Below are positions 9,159 through 16,560 of a stretch of 17,607 nucleotides of DNA, in pieces. Where the stretch lies: contig JABCPU010001050.1 in NCBI GenBank assembly GCA_016800925.1, forward strand, positions 1-17,607. Reading direction: 5' to 3'. Under the pieces are notes generated by a model. That model was not told the DNA's origin. It worked only from the letters and a program-made list of their open reading frames with translations, and made no database searches. The position numbers and the translations under genes were made by a program. How positions within the stretch are numbered: position 1 is the stretch's first letter; each line of letters begins with the position of its first letter. The stretch is from Suillus spraguei (taxonomy: Eukaryota > Basidiomycota > Agaricomycetes > Boletales > Suillaceae).

Positions 9159-9446
9159 CTCCTCCACTCCTCCGCTCCTCCGCTCCTCCGCTCCTCCGCT
9201 CCTCCGCTCCTCCGCTCCTCCGCTCCTCCGCTCCTCCGCTCCTCCGCTCCTCCGCTCCTCCGCTCCTCCGCTCCTCCGCTCCTCCGCTCCTCCGCTCCTC
9301 CGCTCCTCCGCTCCTCCGCTCCTCCGCTCCTCCGCTCCTCCGCTCCTCCGCTCCTCCGCTCCTCCGCTCCTCCGCTCCTCCGCTCCTCCGCTCCTCCGCT
9401 CCTCCGCTCCTCCGCTCCTCCGCTCCTCCGCTCCTCCGCTCCTCCA
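9159..9446 (+). repeat. Octamer tandem array (CTCCTCCG)n
   Basis: The stretch 9167-9438 is 34 perfect copies of CTCCTCCG, with one single-substitution copy on each side (9159-9166 and 9439-9446). The minus strand reads (CGGAGGAG)n, a GGA-rich sequence able to form G-quadruplexes. Because 8 is not a multiple of 3, every frame stays open, giving spurious PPLLRSSA and GGAEERRS proteins. Confidence 0.98.
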
Positions 9447-9986
9447 ATCATCCGATCATCCGCTCCTCTGCTCCTCCGAGCTCCGGACCTTCGGACCCCT
9501 AGTCCTTCGGATCCATCCTATCCTATCCTCTGACATCTATGGATCATCTTTCCCTCCAGAGCTCTGCTCCTATCCTGCCCTGGACTTTGTCCAGCGGTCC
9601 ATCCTTCATCCATTCTACTTGGAGCTTGTTCCAGTAGTGTTACCATTACTCCCTACCTTCCGGAAATAGTTCCGGCGCATTCCCGCGCTCATCCGGAAGT
9701 CCACCGGAGCTCTGTCGAGCTATCCTGCCCTAGAGTTCGTCCGGACCCTCCATCCAGACTTCACCAGAACTCTCCCTTGGACTTCATCCGAAATTAAGGG
9801 CACATACTCGGGTAAGGGGCACAGCGTACGAGCTGAGACCAAGCCCCTTTGACTTTACAACCCTCCGGTACAACCCCATGTAAGACCAGGACTTCTTACT
9901 AATCTCCGGTTTGCATGGTCGTAACAATATCATGTGATATACGAGAATAGAAAGGAAAATGAATAGGGGCACGTACAACTGTAACA

Positions 9987-10463
9987 CTGCAAGATGTCTG
10001 TCTAACATGTTAGAATAGGATGAGTCTGTTAGAACAACCGAACTTACACTTGAACTGACATAGTTGTTGAATACCTCCCGTGCAGCCTCTCCATTGATTC
10101 CAGCTCCATGCACATTATCCCAATGAGCACCTGAGACATTGACATTACGATAATTCTGAATTTCCCAGTAGATCCCTTTGAGCTAGTATAGGGGTTATTA
10201 GAGTAGGACTAAGAGGATTGTAATATACTCACCGAGTTCCATTTGTTTCTGCAGCATCTGTTTGTCTTTGGAGGACTGGCAGTCAGCAGGTTGGCTGACG
10301 AAAGAGTAGCTGCTGCAGAAGTAAATGTAGATGTCTTAAAGTTTCTGCCATCCCCAGCTTCAGAGATATTCTGGAGCAGGCGGGCGAGAAGGGTGTTGGT
10401 CTCGGCCACATTCCACTGTGCCTTTGCTTTACCAGAATTTACAGCAGTAGTATCAGTAGCCAT
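9987..10463 (-). pseudogene. Myb/SANT-like DNA-binding gene, 5' part, cut by retrotransposon
   Basis: The ATG is at 10463. Exon 1 (10233-10463, 77 codons) holds a Myb/SANT-like domain start: AQWNVAETNTLLARLL, GRNFKTSTFTSAAATL, KTNRCCRNKWNS. A 50 nt intron (10183-10232; GTGAGT..CTAG, with a CTAAT branch-like site) is phase 0. Exon 2 continues LKGIYWEIQNYRNV, SGAHWDNVHGAGIN, EVFNNYV, up to HLA at the LTR. The tryptophans W-W-W are in register with fungal Myb_DNA-bind_3-type proteins, which often accompany Harbinger-like transposons or act as DNA-binding factors. The rest of exon 2 lies at 1-188. The frame of that part is one base off relative to this one. Confidence 0.82.
10183..10232 (-). other. 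Spliceosomal intron of the Myb/SANT-like gene
   Basis: This 50 nt minus-strand intron has a GTGAGT donor, a CTCTAATAAC branch-like site and a CTAG acceptor. Removing it joins NKWNS to LKGIYWEIQ in frame. The short length is typical of basidiomycetes. Confidence 0.85.
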
Positions 10464-10489
10464 AAGGACAGTAGTAAAATGACCACAGA

Positions 10490-11780
10490 TTGTTACAACA
10501 GCAACAATCAATGAGTAGATCACCTTCTGGAGGTGAGGATCAATCCAGTCCATTGTGGTGCTGGTCAGTAGGTAAGGAAGGTTTGGACTCCAACTGGCCG
10601 AAGCAGTGTGCTGGTGCAACTTACATTGTGCCAGACGCACATCCTGGCAAATACCGAGTTACTGAACTGACTCTTATTTTTGAACGAGCGCCTGTCTTGA
10701 CACAGGTCGGACCTCCTCCAAAATGTGCAGCCCTGTCTACTGATGGAAAGGTGCTATCCACAGCATGTGATAGCAATGCGTATGTGTGGGACATTCAAGC
10801 CATCCTCAAAGAAACTGGCCATACCTGATAGTGTGAGTGTTGGCATGTCACCTGTCTCTCTGACAATTCAGGCACAAAAAGTTGAAACCAAACAGAAGCT
10901 GTATACACTGTGTGGCTCTTCAAGCATAGACCACATTTCTCCTTCTGAATTGTCACAGGACATAGAAGACAAGTCATTTTTGGAGGTATGCAATGCATTT
11001 CTCAACCTCATCAGTGATAATGTTGACATCGCAGGCTGACATTACCCGAGGTATCAGCTATACAGATAATCTCCTACCAGGATTTTTGATGATGCACAAG
11101 CCAGTGCTCATGTGTGTCATCAATATTTCTGCTAATTAGTTCTTGTCCTGACCACTGCTCTCAGTTCTCTGCTCCATCCTAATTTGTCTGCACTCCTTAG
11201 TTGCTTTTCCTTGTTTCTTGTCCGCTGTCAACCAAATGAAACGATCAAAACTCAAGCTCCTGAGGAGCCACATTTACATGTGTCTCTCAATAACCTGTTC
11301 TCACTTCTTTGCTCTCCACTAGACACTGATGAAATATCCGAGTTTCCATAATCCCCAATGCTTTCACATTTACATCCACAGGTACTCATCAGTCGCCTGT
11401 CCTCACTTTTCACTGCCCTCAATTCTACGATCAAACCTCAAACACCCTCGGTGTCACATCCAGGTGCACTAGTCAGTTGCCTCTCTCTTCCATTCTCAAC
11501 ACATCACAGATGAAGCAATTGAACTCTCGCAATGGTCGAGGCAAACTACCTCCTCTCATTGTAGTCCTCATGTCATTGATGTTGCCGTGATTCGGGACAG
11601 GGAGGTGTGTCTTTCCCAAGTGTATTCTAATTGCTGGGTCCAATGATTTCTGTGCAGGTCATATTTGTTGTTTGTCGACCAGAAACTGCTAGTGAAATGG
11701 CGAAGTGCATCAAGAACCCAAAACCATGGGTTCGTGTGGTGTTGTCTGTCTTCCTCGTGGTGCTCTTGTCTGTCTGCTCA
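10490..11780 (+). pseudogene. Decayed WD40-repeat protein, C-terminal part
   Basis: The first frame (10490-10828) contains the last WD40 blade: CAALSTDGKVLSTACDSNAY then VWDIQAILKETG. The next frame (10725-11039) reads QKVETKQKLYTLCGSSSIDH, SPSELSQDIEDKSFLE. After 11040 other frames give repeated Ser/Leu/Phe-rich units (NLFSLLCSPLD, SRLSSLFTALN, SCLSLPFSTHH), and the frame at 11631 gives FVVCRPETASEMAKCIKNPK followed by PWVRVVL. As I recall, agaricomycete WD40 proteins end with exactly this order: WD40, repeated L-x-x-RLSSLF units, then a conserved RRPETASEKAKRIKNPKPW-like tail. Several frame changes and in-frame stops are needed, so it is a pseudogene. The upstream WD40 blades are absent. 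The true left limit may be nearer 10650. Confidence 0.65.
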
Positions 11781-11784
11781 TTAG

Positions 11785-12640
11785 CAGTATGTGTCATTAT
11801 GGCCTTGATTAGAGTAGTAGATCTCCTGCTATATTACGCTGACTGGACTTTCAGTGGGATAGCAAGCTCACAGGCTTACTTTCTTGTCACTTTGTTTATA
11901 GAGGAAGGATGACATGCTGCTGCTTGTTCCGCCAATATTACTGATATTAAAGATGTGAATCTGTTTCTCTAATGCATTGTATCCACAATGGCATTTGTCA
12001 TACAAGCAAGCACACTTGGAACGAGCCGTGAGGGTGCTCTTTGTGTTGGACTCCTGTTGAGTTACCCTCGCTATTCTTGTTTGAAGCTACCCTACCTATT
12101 CCTCCCCTCAGTTTGTTCCATCACAACTGAGGGCTAACACTGTGTCTAGTCTTTACAGAGCTCTGTGTCTTGAGCTGCATAGTGATGAATTTTGGCATGG
12201 CTTCAAAGGTTCATGCATAAGACATAAGTATCTTAGACATGGGTCACATAGTATACAATCACACTGTCAGTTCAGTTACGAAAGGGAAGCAGCGTGAGCA
12301 CGTTATTAACACTTCCTACAGACAAAGAATTGTGAAGCTCAGAGCCTGCAGGCCTTGCGATTTGACCAATAACCTATCAATGTACGAACCCCTTGAAGCT
12401 GCTCAGGAATACACGAAGAAACAACCAACAGAGGCTGAGTCTGAAGTTTGCAAGTCAGTTCATAGATATCCAAGGCAGTGTAACGACAAGAAAGCTTCAC
12501 CGGCTATGCGATCTACTGCAATCAAGGTAGTGAGAGGACTCAGAGGAGTTTACACAGAGCACAATATAATTAGTGTTTCAAACCTGCACGACTCGCCATA
12601 GACATGGAGTAAATATCAATGTTACATCAACATTTTGCAC
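11785..12640. other. Unassigned region
   Basis: The longest frame is 120 codons on the plus strand (12239-12601), basic and with no domain I recognise (it contains QPTEAESEVCKSVHRYPRQC). It could be a small hypothetical gene or chance. A possible continuation of the WD40 frame to 11912 is hydrophobic (VVLSVFLVVLLSVCSLAVCV) and may be noise. No RNA gene or terminal repeats were seen. Confidence 0.4.
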
Positions 12641-12710
12641 AGGGGTTAAGATGGACCTCTAAGGAAACCATCCATGAGTGGATGTCAAGGTGTGTTCTGA
12701 TAAAAAAAAT

Positions 12711-12790
12711 GCTGTCATCAGCAGGTTCTGAACCTGCACAGGAAAGAGAAACATATTTTGATTCTGTTGTGGTAACCATCAGGCTAACAC
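12711..12790 (-). pseudogene. tRNA-Ser-derived unit 1 (degenerate)
   Basis: On the minus strand there is a T arm GCAGG-TTCAGAA-CCTGC and an anticodon arm with loop ATCAAAA (anticodon CAA by position), one stem base mismatched. A T8 tract follows at 12702-12709. The 5' acceptor strand is not complementary to the 3' side. It is a decayed copy of unit 3. Confidence 0.6.
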
Positions 12791-12857
12791 TAGTTGCAAT
12801 GAATTGCCAAAGAAACCATCACGGGTGAATATCAAGGTGTGTTTCAATAGAAAAAAA

Positions 12858-12940
12858 CCTTGTCGTCAGCAGGTTTCAAACCTGTACAGTCCAAGAGAAA
12901 CAGATTTTGATTCTGTTGTGGCAACCACCTGACTGAGACC
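12858..12940 (-). pseudogene. tRNA-Ser-derived unit 2 (degenerate)
   Basis: The T arm region reads ACAGG-TTTGAAA-CCTGC and the anticodon arm ACAGA-ATCAAAA-TCTGT is fully paired. A T7 tract follows at 12851-12857. The anticodon CAA differs from CGA of unit 3 by a CpG-type transition. The acceptor stem is not restorable. Confidence 0.6.
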
Positions 12941-13007
12941 AGTTGAGGTGAACTTCTGAAGAAACCGTCCATGAATGCATGTCAAAGTGCGTTCTGATGA
13001 AAAAAAA

Positions 13008-13090
13008 TTGTAGTTCAGCAGGTTTCGAACCTGCGTAGTCCAAGAGAAACAGATTTCGATTCTGTTGTAGTAACCACAGTAGCCAGGCTA
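13008..13090 (-). pseudogene. tRNA-Ser(CGA)-derived unit 3, best kept
   Basis: The minus strand contains GGTTCGAAACC, a consensus B box inside a perfect T arm (GCAGG/CCTGC), and an anticodon arm ACAGA-ATCGAAA-TCTGT with anticodon CGA at 13056-13058. The arm and the D-arm-like GTGGTTA resemble fungal tRNA-Ser. A T8 tract (13000-13007), a Pol III terminator, lies directly after the 3' end. The acceptor strands do not pair, so I call it a pseudogene or tRNA-derived element rather than a working tRNA. Confidence 0.65.
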
Positions 13091-13199
13091 AAGTCTTTAG
13101 CTTCCACTTGACGACTCATCCTAAGTTGAAAACTTATGGTGCCCCTAATTGACACTGCCCGAAAAGATGACATGGACAGTAAAGTTTGAGTCTGAACGT

Positions 13200-13950
13200 C
13201 TACGAGACAATAGAATTGCCCTGACTAGGGACGAAGACTAAGATAATTCTAATTCACCATCATTAGCAGCAAGTTCAATGTGATTGACATTACCACTAAG
13301 TATACACGGAGTTTCTGGAAACACAGAAAGAACTGAGCAGATACTAGAAAACGAGGACAGTGAAACACTGTCACCACCTTGAAGGCCAGACATGGAGGAT
13401 TGGAGACGGGAGTCTCATCTTCCCACAAAACGGTAGTCACGCAGCAATGCAGTTCATCCCAAACATAACATCGAGACCTCACGCGACCTCGAACTCGACA
13501 TCGGTAGTAAGAGCACGGCAATAAATCACTGAGGCCATGGGAATTTCAGCGAAACGCGAAGTTGGGCCCAAATGGCTGAGCGAACGAGCAATCGAAGAAG
13601 ACAAGAGAAGAATACCATTCAAGGACAAGACCAATAGACAATCGATTTGAATGATGTCCCAGTAGTAAAACACGATATCACCCACTCCATTATGGTAGCG
13701 GATATAAATCTACATGACACATTAGCACAGGGTGTTCGGAAACCAATGCAAGCACTTACTTTACCGGGAAGGTTCTGAGAAGTGGAAGCCTTGGAAGTAG
13801 AGCACGGTGGTCTGGCTTTCCATAGACCAGCAGTCTTCGTACGAATCTTCGCTCTCTTCTGCACACAACGGGGGCAACAAGGGTCAGTATAGATACGGAC
13901 AGAGCTTGCAAGCCGTCGTAATAATATTGATCGTCGTAATGAGACCATAC
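13200..13950 (-). pseudogene. Probable spliced minus-strand gene, unidentified
   Basis: A canonical intron lies at 13710-13759 on the minus strand (50 nt; GTAAGT donor, TGCTAAT branch site, GTAG acceptor). The downstream exon frame reads IYIRYHNGVGDIVFYYWDII and a Leu/Ser-rich stretch. A further frame nearer the 3' end reads SGLQGGDSVSLSSF, then NVNHIELAANDGELELS and a stop near 13230. A second possible intron (GTATCT..GTGCAG) lies around 13865-13905. The exons do not join in one frame, so either more introns are missed or the gene is decayed. I recognise no family. Confidence 0.35.
13710..13759 (-). other. Spliceosomal intron (unidentified gene)
   Basis: This 50 nt minus-strand sequence runs from GTAAGTGCTTGC to GTCATGTAG, with TGCTAAT 13 to 19 nt before the acceptor. 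It is a consensus basidiomycete intron and the strongest evidence for a minus-strand gene here. Confidence 0.6.
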
Positions 13951-13954
13951 ATGA

Positions 13955-14950
13955 TTGTCAATTTGTCATGCTGTCTCAAAGCCATATGGGATGCGGCAAA
14001 AGGAGAAAAGACAGTGGGAATATACTTCAGGCTAGATAGACCGGTCGAGATGTCTGTTAAGAATTATACCAACTGTCGATAGTAGGAGTGCGCGCAGTAC
14101 CAGATGTCAACTCCACGGTGACCTCATTATCATTGGAAACAAAACGCAGCACAATGCAGTCATGCAGAAAAGACGATAGCACGGAGAAATCTCGATTCAT
14201 CGTTAACATAAATAAGAGCAGGAATATCAGTGAAGGGTCCAATGACTTGATAACAACTAAAGGCACAGTCGACGATTAAGATCAACATACGCAGTGAGAA
14301 ACACAACACCAACTACTGTCATAGCGGGAATGAAGCACTGCGCAGCTTGAGTGAGTCGCATATCCTGGAGGTAAGGGCTGCTCAGTGAGCTCAGGGAAGG
14401 AATCCGAAGGATAAATTCATTCGCCACTAATGTTGTGATATTAATAGTAATACTCGCCAGCAGCTGTGGATCTACCTCAGTGAGCACGGCGCGCAGAGTC
14501 GCCGCAGACTGGCGTAGAACTGATTTGTGATTCATGTGACAGGACCATAGCGTGAATAGGTCCATATCAATAAAGTTCGAACAAATATTGGTCGGACTTC
14601 AAAATAAGTTGCGGCATATCGGCAAATCCTATCGTCCACCATATTCTCACGGCCTTAAAATATTAAGCATGAATTCACTGACAGCACTTGTGCTGGTGCA
14701 TATGTGTCATAATGCATCAAGTTTTGCCGCATGCATTATGAGCATATCAACTGTATCCCTCAAACGTCACTTTGGCGACACAAGCGCTGGATCCGTGATA
14801 TAGTAATGACGAACCAATTTCATACATCCACAATGTTTGCCACTGCTTCCTCACTGCCATCCTCTAACAGTATGACCTCAGTCTCGAACGATCTCAGCTT
14901 ATCCATCAAGGCATATAATATTTACGGCTATTTTACAGGTTCGTAGAGAT
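13955..14950. other. Unassigned region
   Basis: Only short frames occur: minus 14257-14565 (102 codons, with a hydrophobic run around MTVVGVVFLTAYV), and plus 14552-14803 and 14731-14946, the latter ending Ser/Thr-rich. None shows a recognisable domain, and no splice structure ties them together. Confidence 0.4.
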
Positions 14951-14952
14951 AT

Positions 14953-16560
14953 ACGAACGATGACGATGACAACTTGATTAACCTTGACTGTGGTTACAAA
15001 GTTGCCGCCTCTGTTGGTATAATCTACGATTGGGGTGAGCAATATTAATATGAAAAAACCCGCCGACATCCTTATAGTGTTCTCAGCGCTTACATTTGAA
15101 CAAGAGGTAAGTCGATTCAATGTTACTGGTGTAGTCATCTCGCTAAGAATGATTTCATAGGTTGAACTATTCTGGGTAGCGGCTCGACCCACATCAAAGA
15201 ACAACGTAAACTAATTCATGCAGAAGCGACGCTGGTCCTTGGTGTCCATTCTGTATCTCAGTGTATGTGGTTTATATTTAAATATGCTTAGCTGACATGA
15301 ACATATCATAGATACGCTATGTTGGAATAGTGTACGTTGTGTATGTATGAAAGGCTAGAAATTTGCATTGTGCTCATCAGCGATCTCTCACAACCAGCCT
15401 CAGATGCTGAGCATGTCACCTCACGTTTTCCGTGTTTGTTTCTTCTGACTGGCGGCATATAGCTAATGTTTCGGCAATCTCAATCACAGTTTAGTGAGTA
15501 TTCCGTACTGATGGCTTCTATTCCCGCCTAAACGGCCGAACTACTATGTAGGGGTGAGATTCCCAAACAATTTTTGGTTCAATATAACAACTACTACAGT
15601 TGTGAGTGTGTTTTTAGCATGTAATCATTCGAGCTGATAACTATATTGCTGGATTCTCAGGCCGTATCATGTACATCACACTGGAAAGTACGAATGAAGT
15701 TGTAAATGTAATGTTGGGCGGTGAGCTATGCAACTGTGATATTGACTTGACTAAAACATCGGGCAAGTCATCATGATCACTCGGCTGAATGTCATGTACC
15801 GATCCAGAAAGGTGTTTGGTATTTATCGTTGTCGTCTTTGGCCATCAGAATCGCCAACGCAGTGATGGCCGTGATATCCATGATCCATATTCAGTGGGTA
15901 AGCTTTTAATTATGGACGAAAGACTTGGTTGCCAATCAGGCTCATCGACAAATACAGAGGAAGTCGTTCTCTCGGTACCTATAGGTGCAACATTCCTATG
16001 TGGGAGATACCATACTTCTCTATACCATCACTTGATACTCTCCATTGCATTGGAGGGTTCCTTTTTTCTATTCTCGCAACCAGGAATGCTATCGAGCACT
16101 TTCGTGAACTGCCGCGACACTCAGAAAGAGGTATCATCGGGGACTGTTTCACGGTGTTAATTAAAACTCACGGAATTACTTTGCGAGGTGAGCTCATAAT
16201 GTAAAGGTAGTTATCTTTTCTGCTGAAGTTCTGCAACACGCTAGTTTTTTCTTGCAGTTTTCTTGCTTGTACGTCCGGTTTCTTCTCCGAGGTTCTCAGC
16301 GGTATGCCGATTTCGTCGACCTCTGCATGCAGTCATAATCATTATTTTCATAGATATAAGTTCCCTGGAAACTGAGGTTTATCTTGGTTTCGCTCAAACC
16401 TGTCCCAGTTCGCCAGTTGTTTCGTGCTGGGACCACGCCTGATGCTCAGCATTCGAGAATATCATGCTGAGCTCCTAACCAATTCTGAGACAGCAATCGC
16501 AATGGTTTCAATTACTTGCAGGGGAGTGTCCATGTACCAACTAGCACCAGTGGTGTAATA
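14953..16560 (+). pseudogene. DUF6533-type seven-transmembrane protein, broken
   Basis: Exons joined by good introns read NLINLDCGYKVAASVGIIYD, then LTFEQEVELFW, KRRWSLVSILYLS and IRYVGIVYVVYV. This is the N-terminal DUF6533 core of fungal membrane proteins. Later exons give RIMYITLESTNEVVNVMLG, VIMITRLNVMYRSRKV, then TM5-like AIRIANAVMAVISM, TYRCNIPMW, TRNAIEHFRELPRHSERGII followed by GDCFTVLIKTH, YFASFLACTSGFF, and FVLGPRLMLSIREYHAELL near the end. Introns are at 15035-15077, 15107-15160, 15176-15223, 15263-15311, 15602-15660, 15721-15767, 15898-15939 and 16188-16257. There is no in-frame ATG (ACG at 14953 may be the lost start). Single-base frame changes occur near 15815, 15840, 15975, 16000-16060, 16175 and 16380-16425. 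The stretch 15348-15570 is not resolved. The function of the family is unknown. Confidence 0.75.

Larger units (their letters stand above)
8298..9926 (+). mobile_element. Nested solo LTR B (1629 bp)
   Basis: The insert begins TGTCATATACC and ends GTCGTAACA, with TG..CA termini, and is flanked by a perfect 5 bp duplication ATATC (8293-8297 and 9927-9931). Removing it restores the gypsy LTR as seen in the left copy. It has no coding domains. A TATATAAA box at 8752-8759 on the plus strand suggests + orientation. Its body is unusually repetitive: a 17 bp minisatellite, a 34-copy octamer tract and many short hairpins. Open frames across the octamer tract are a by-product of the repeat. A solo LTR is the simplest reading; a non-autonomous LTR element is possible. 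Confidence 0.85.
194..9986 (-). mobile_element. Ty3/gypsy chromovirus LTR retrotransposon with two nested insertions
   Basis: Both ends carry near-identical LTRs that begin and end TGTTAC..GTAACA. The element is flanked by a 5 bp target duplication, CTGCG (189-193) on the left and CTGCA (9987-9991) on the right, differing by one CpG-type transition. Coding is on the minus strand in the order Gag stub, protease, reverse transcriptase, RNase H, integrase, chromodomain. This order and the C-terminal chromodomain define a Metaviridae chromovirus. An extra zinc-knuckle ORF lies between the chromodomain and the 3' LTR. A 943 bp and a 1629 bp element are inserted within it; without them and their duplicated targets it is about 7.2 kb. 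It is defective: the Gag capsid region is missing and pol has many stops. It interrupts a host Myb/SANT-like gene. Confidence 0.95.
7698..9986 (-). repeat. 5' LTR of the gypsy element, interrupted
   Basis: It matches the left LTR from 7698 to 8297 and from 9932 to 9986; the middle is nested LTR B plus one target copy. In the element's direction it is the 5' LTR, and the insertion lies 60 bp from the start of U3, separating that part from the TATA region by 1.6 kb. A 19 bp tandem duplication gives two TATATAAG boxes (minus strand, 7997-8004 and 8016-8023) where the other LTR has one. Confidence 0.92.
12645..13090 (-). repeat. Tandem array of three tRNA-Ser-derived units
   Basis: Corresponding T arms start at 12721, 12869 and 13018, a period of 148 to 149 bp. 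Each unit includes the tRNA-like part, the T tract and a shared spacer (versions of GAAACCATCCATGAGTGGAT and TCAAGGTGTGTTCTGAT). The whole gene-plus-spacer segment has been duplicated in tandem. Confidence 0.8.

Noticed and set aside
9159..9446. CRISPR array
   Set aside because: The units are contiguous 8 bp repeats without spacers, in a eukaryotic retroelement.
9094..9502. Long open frames on both strands encoding PPLLRSSA or GGAEERRS repeats
   Set aside because: They are forced by the stop-free 8 bp repeat, which reads open in every frame; there is no coding signal beyond the array.
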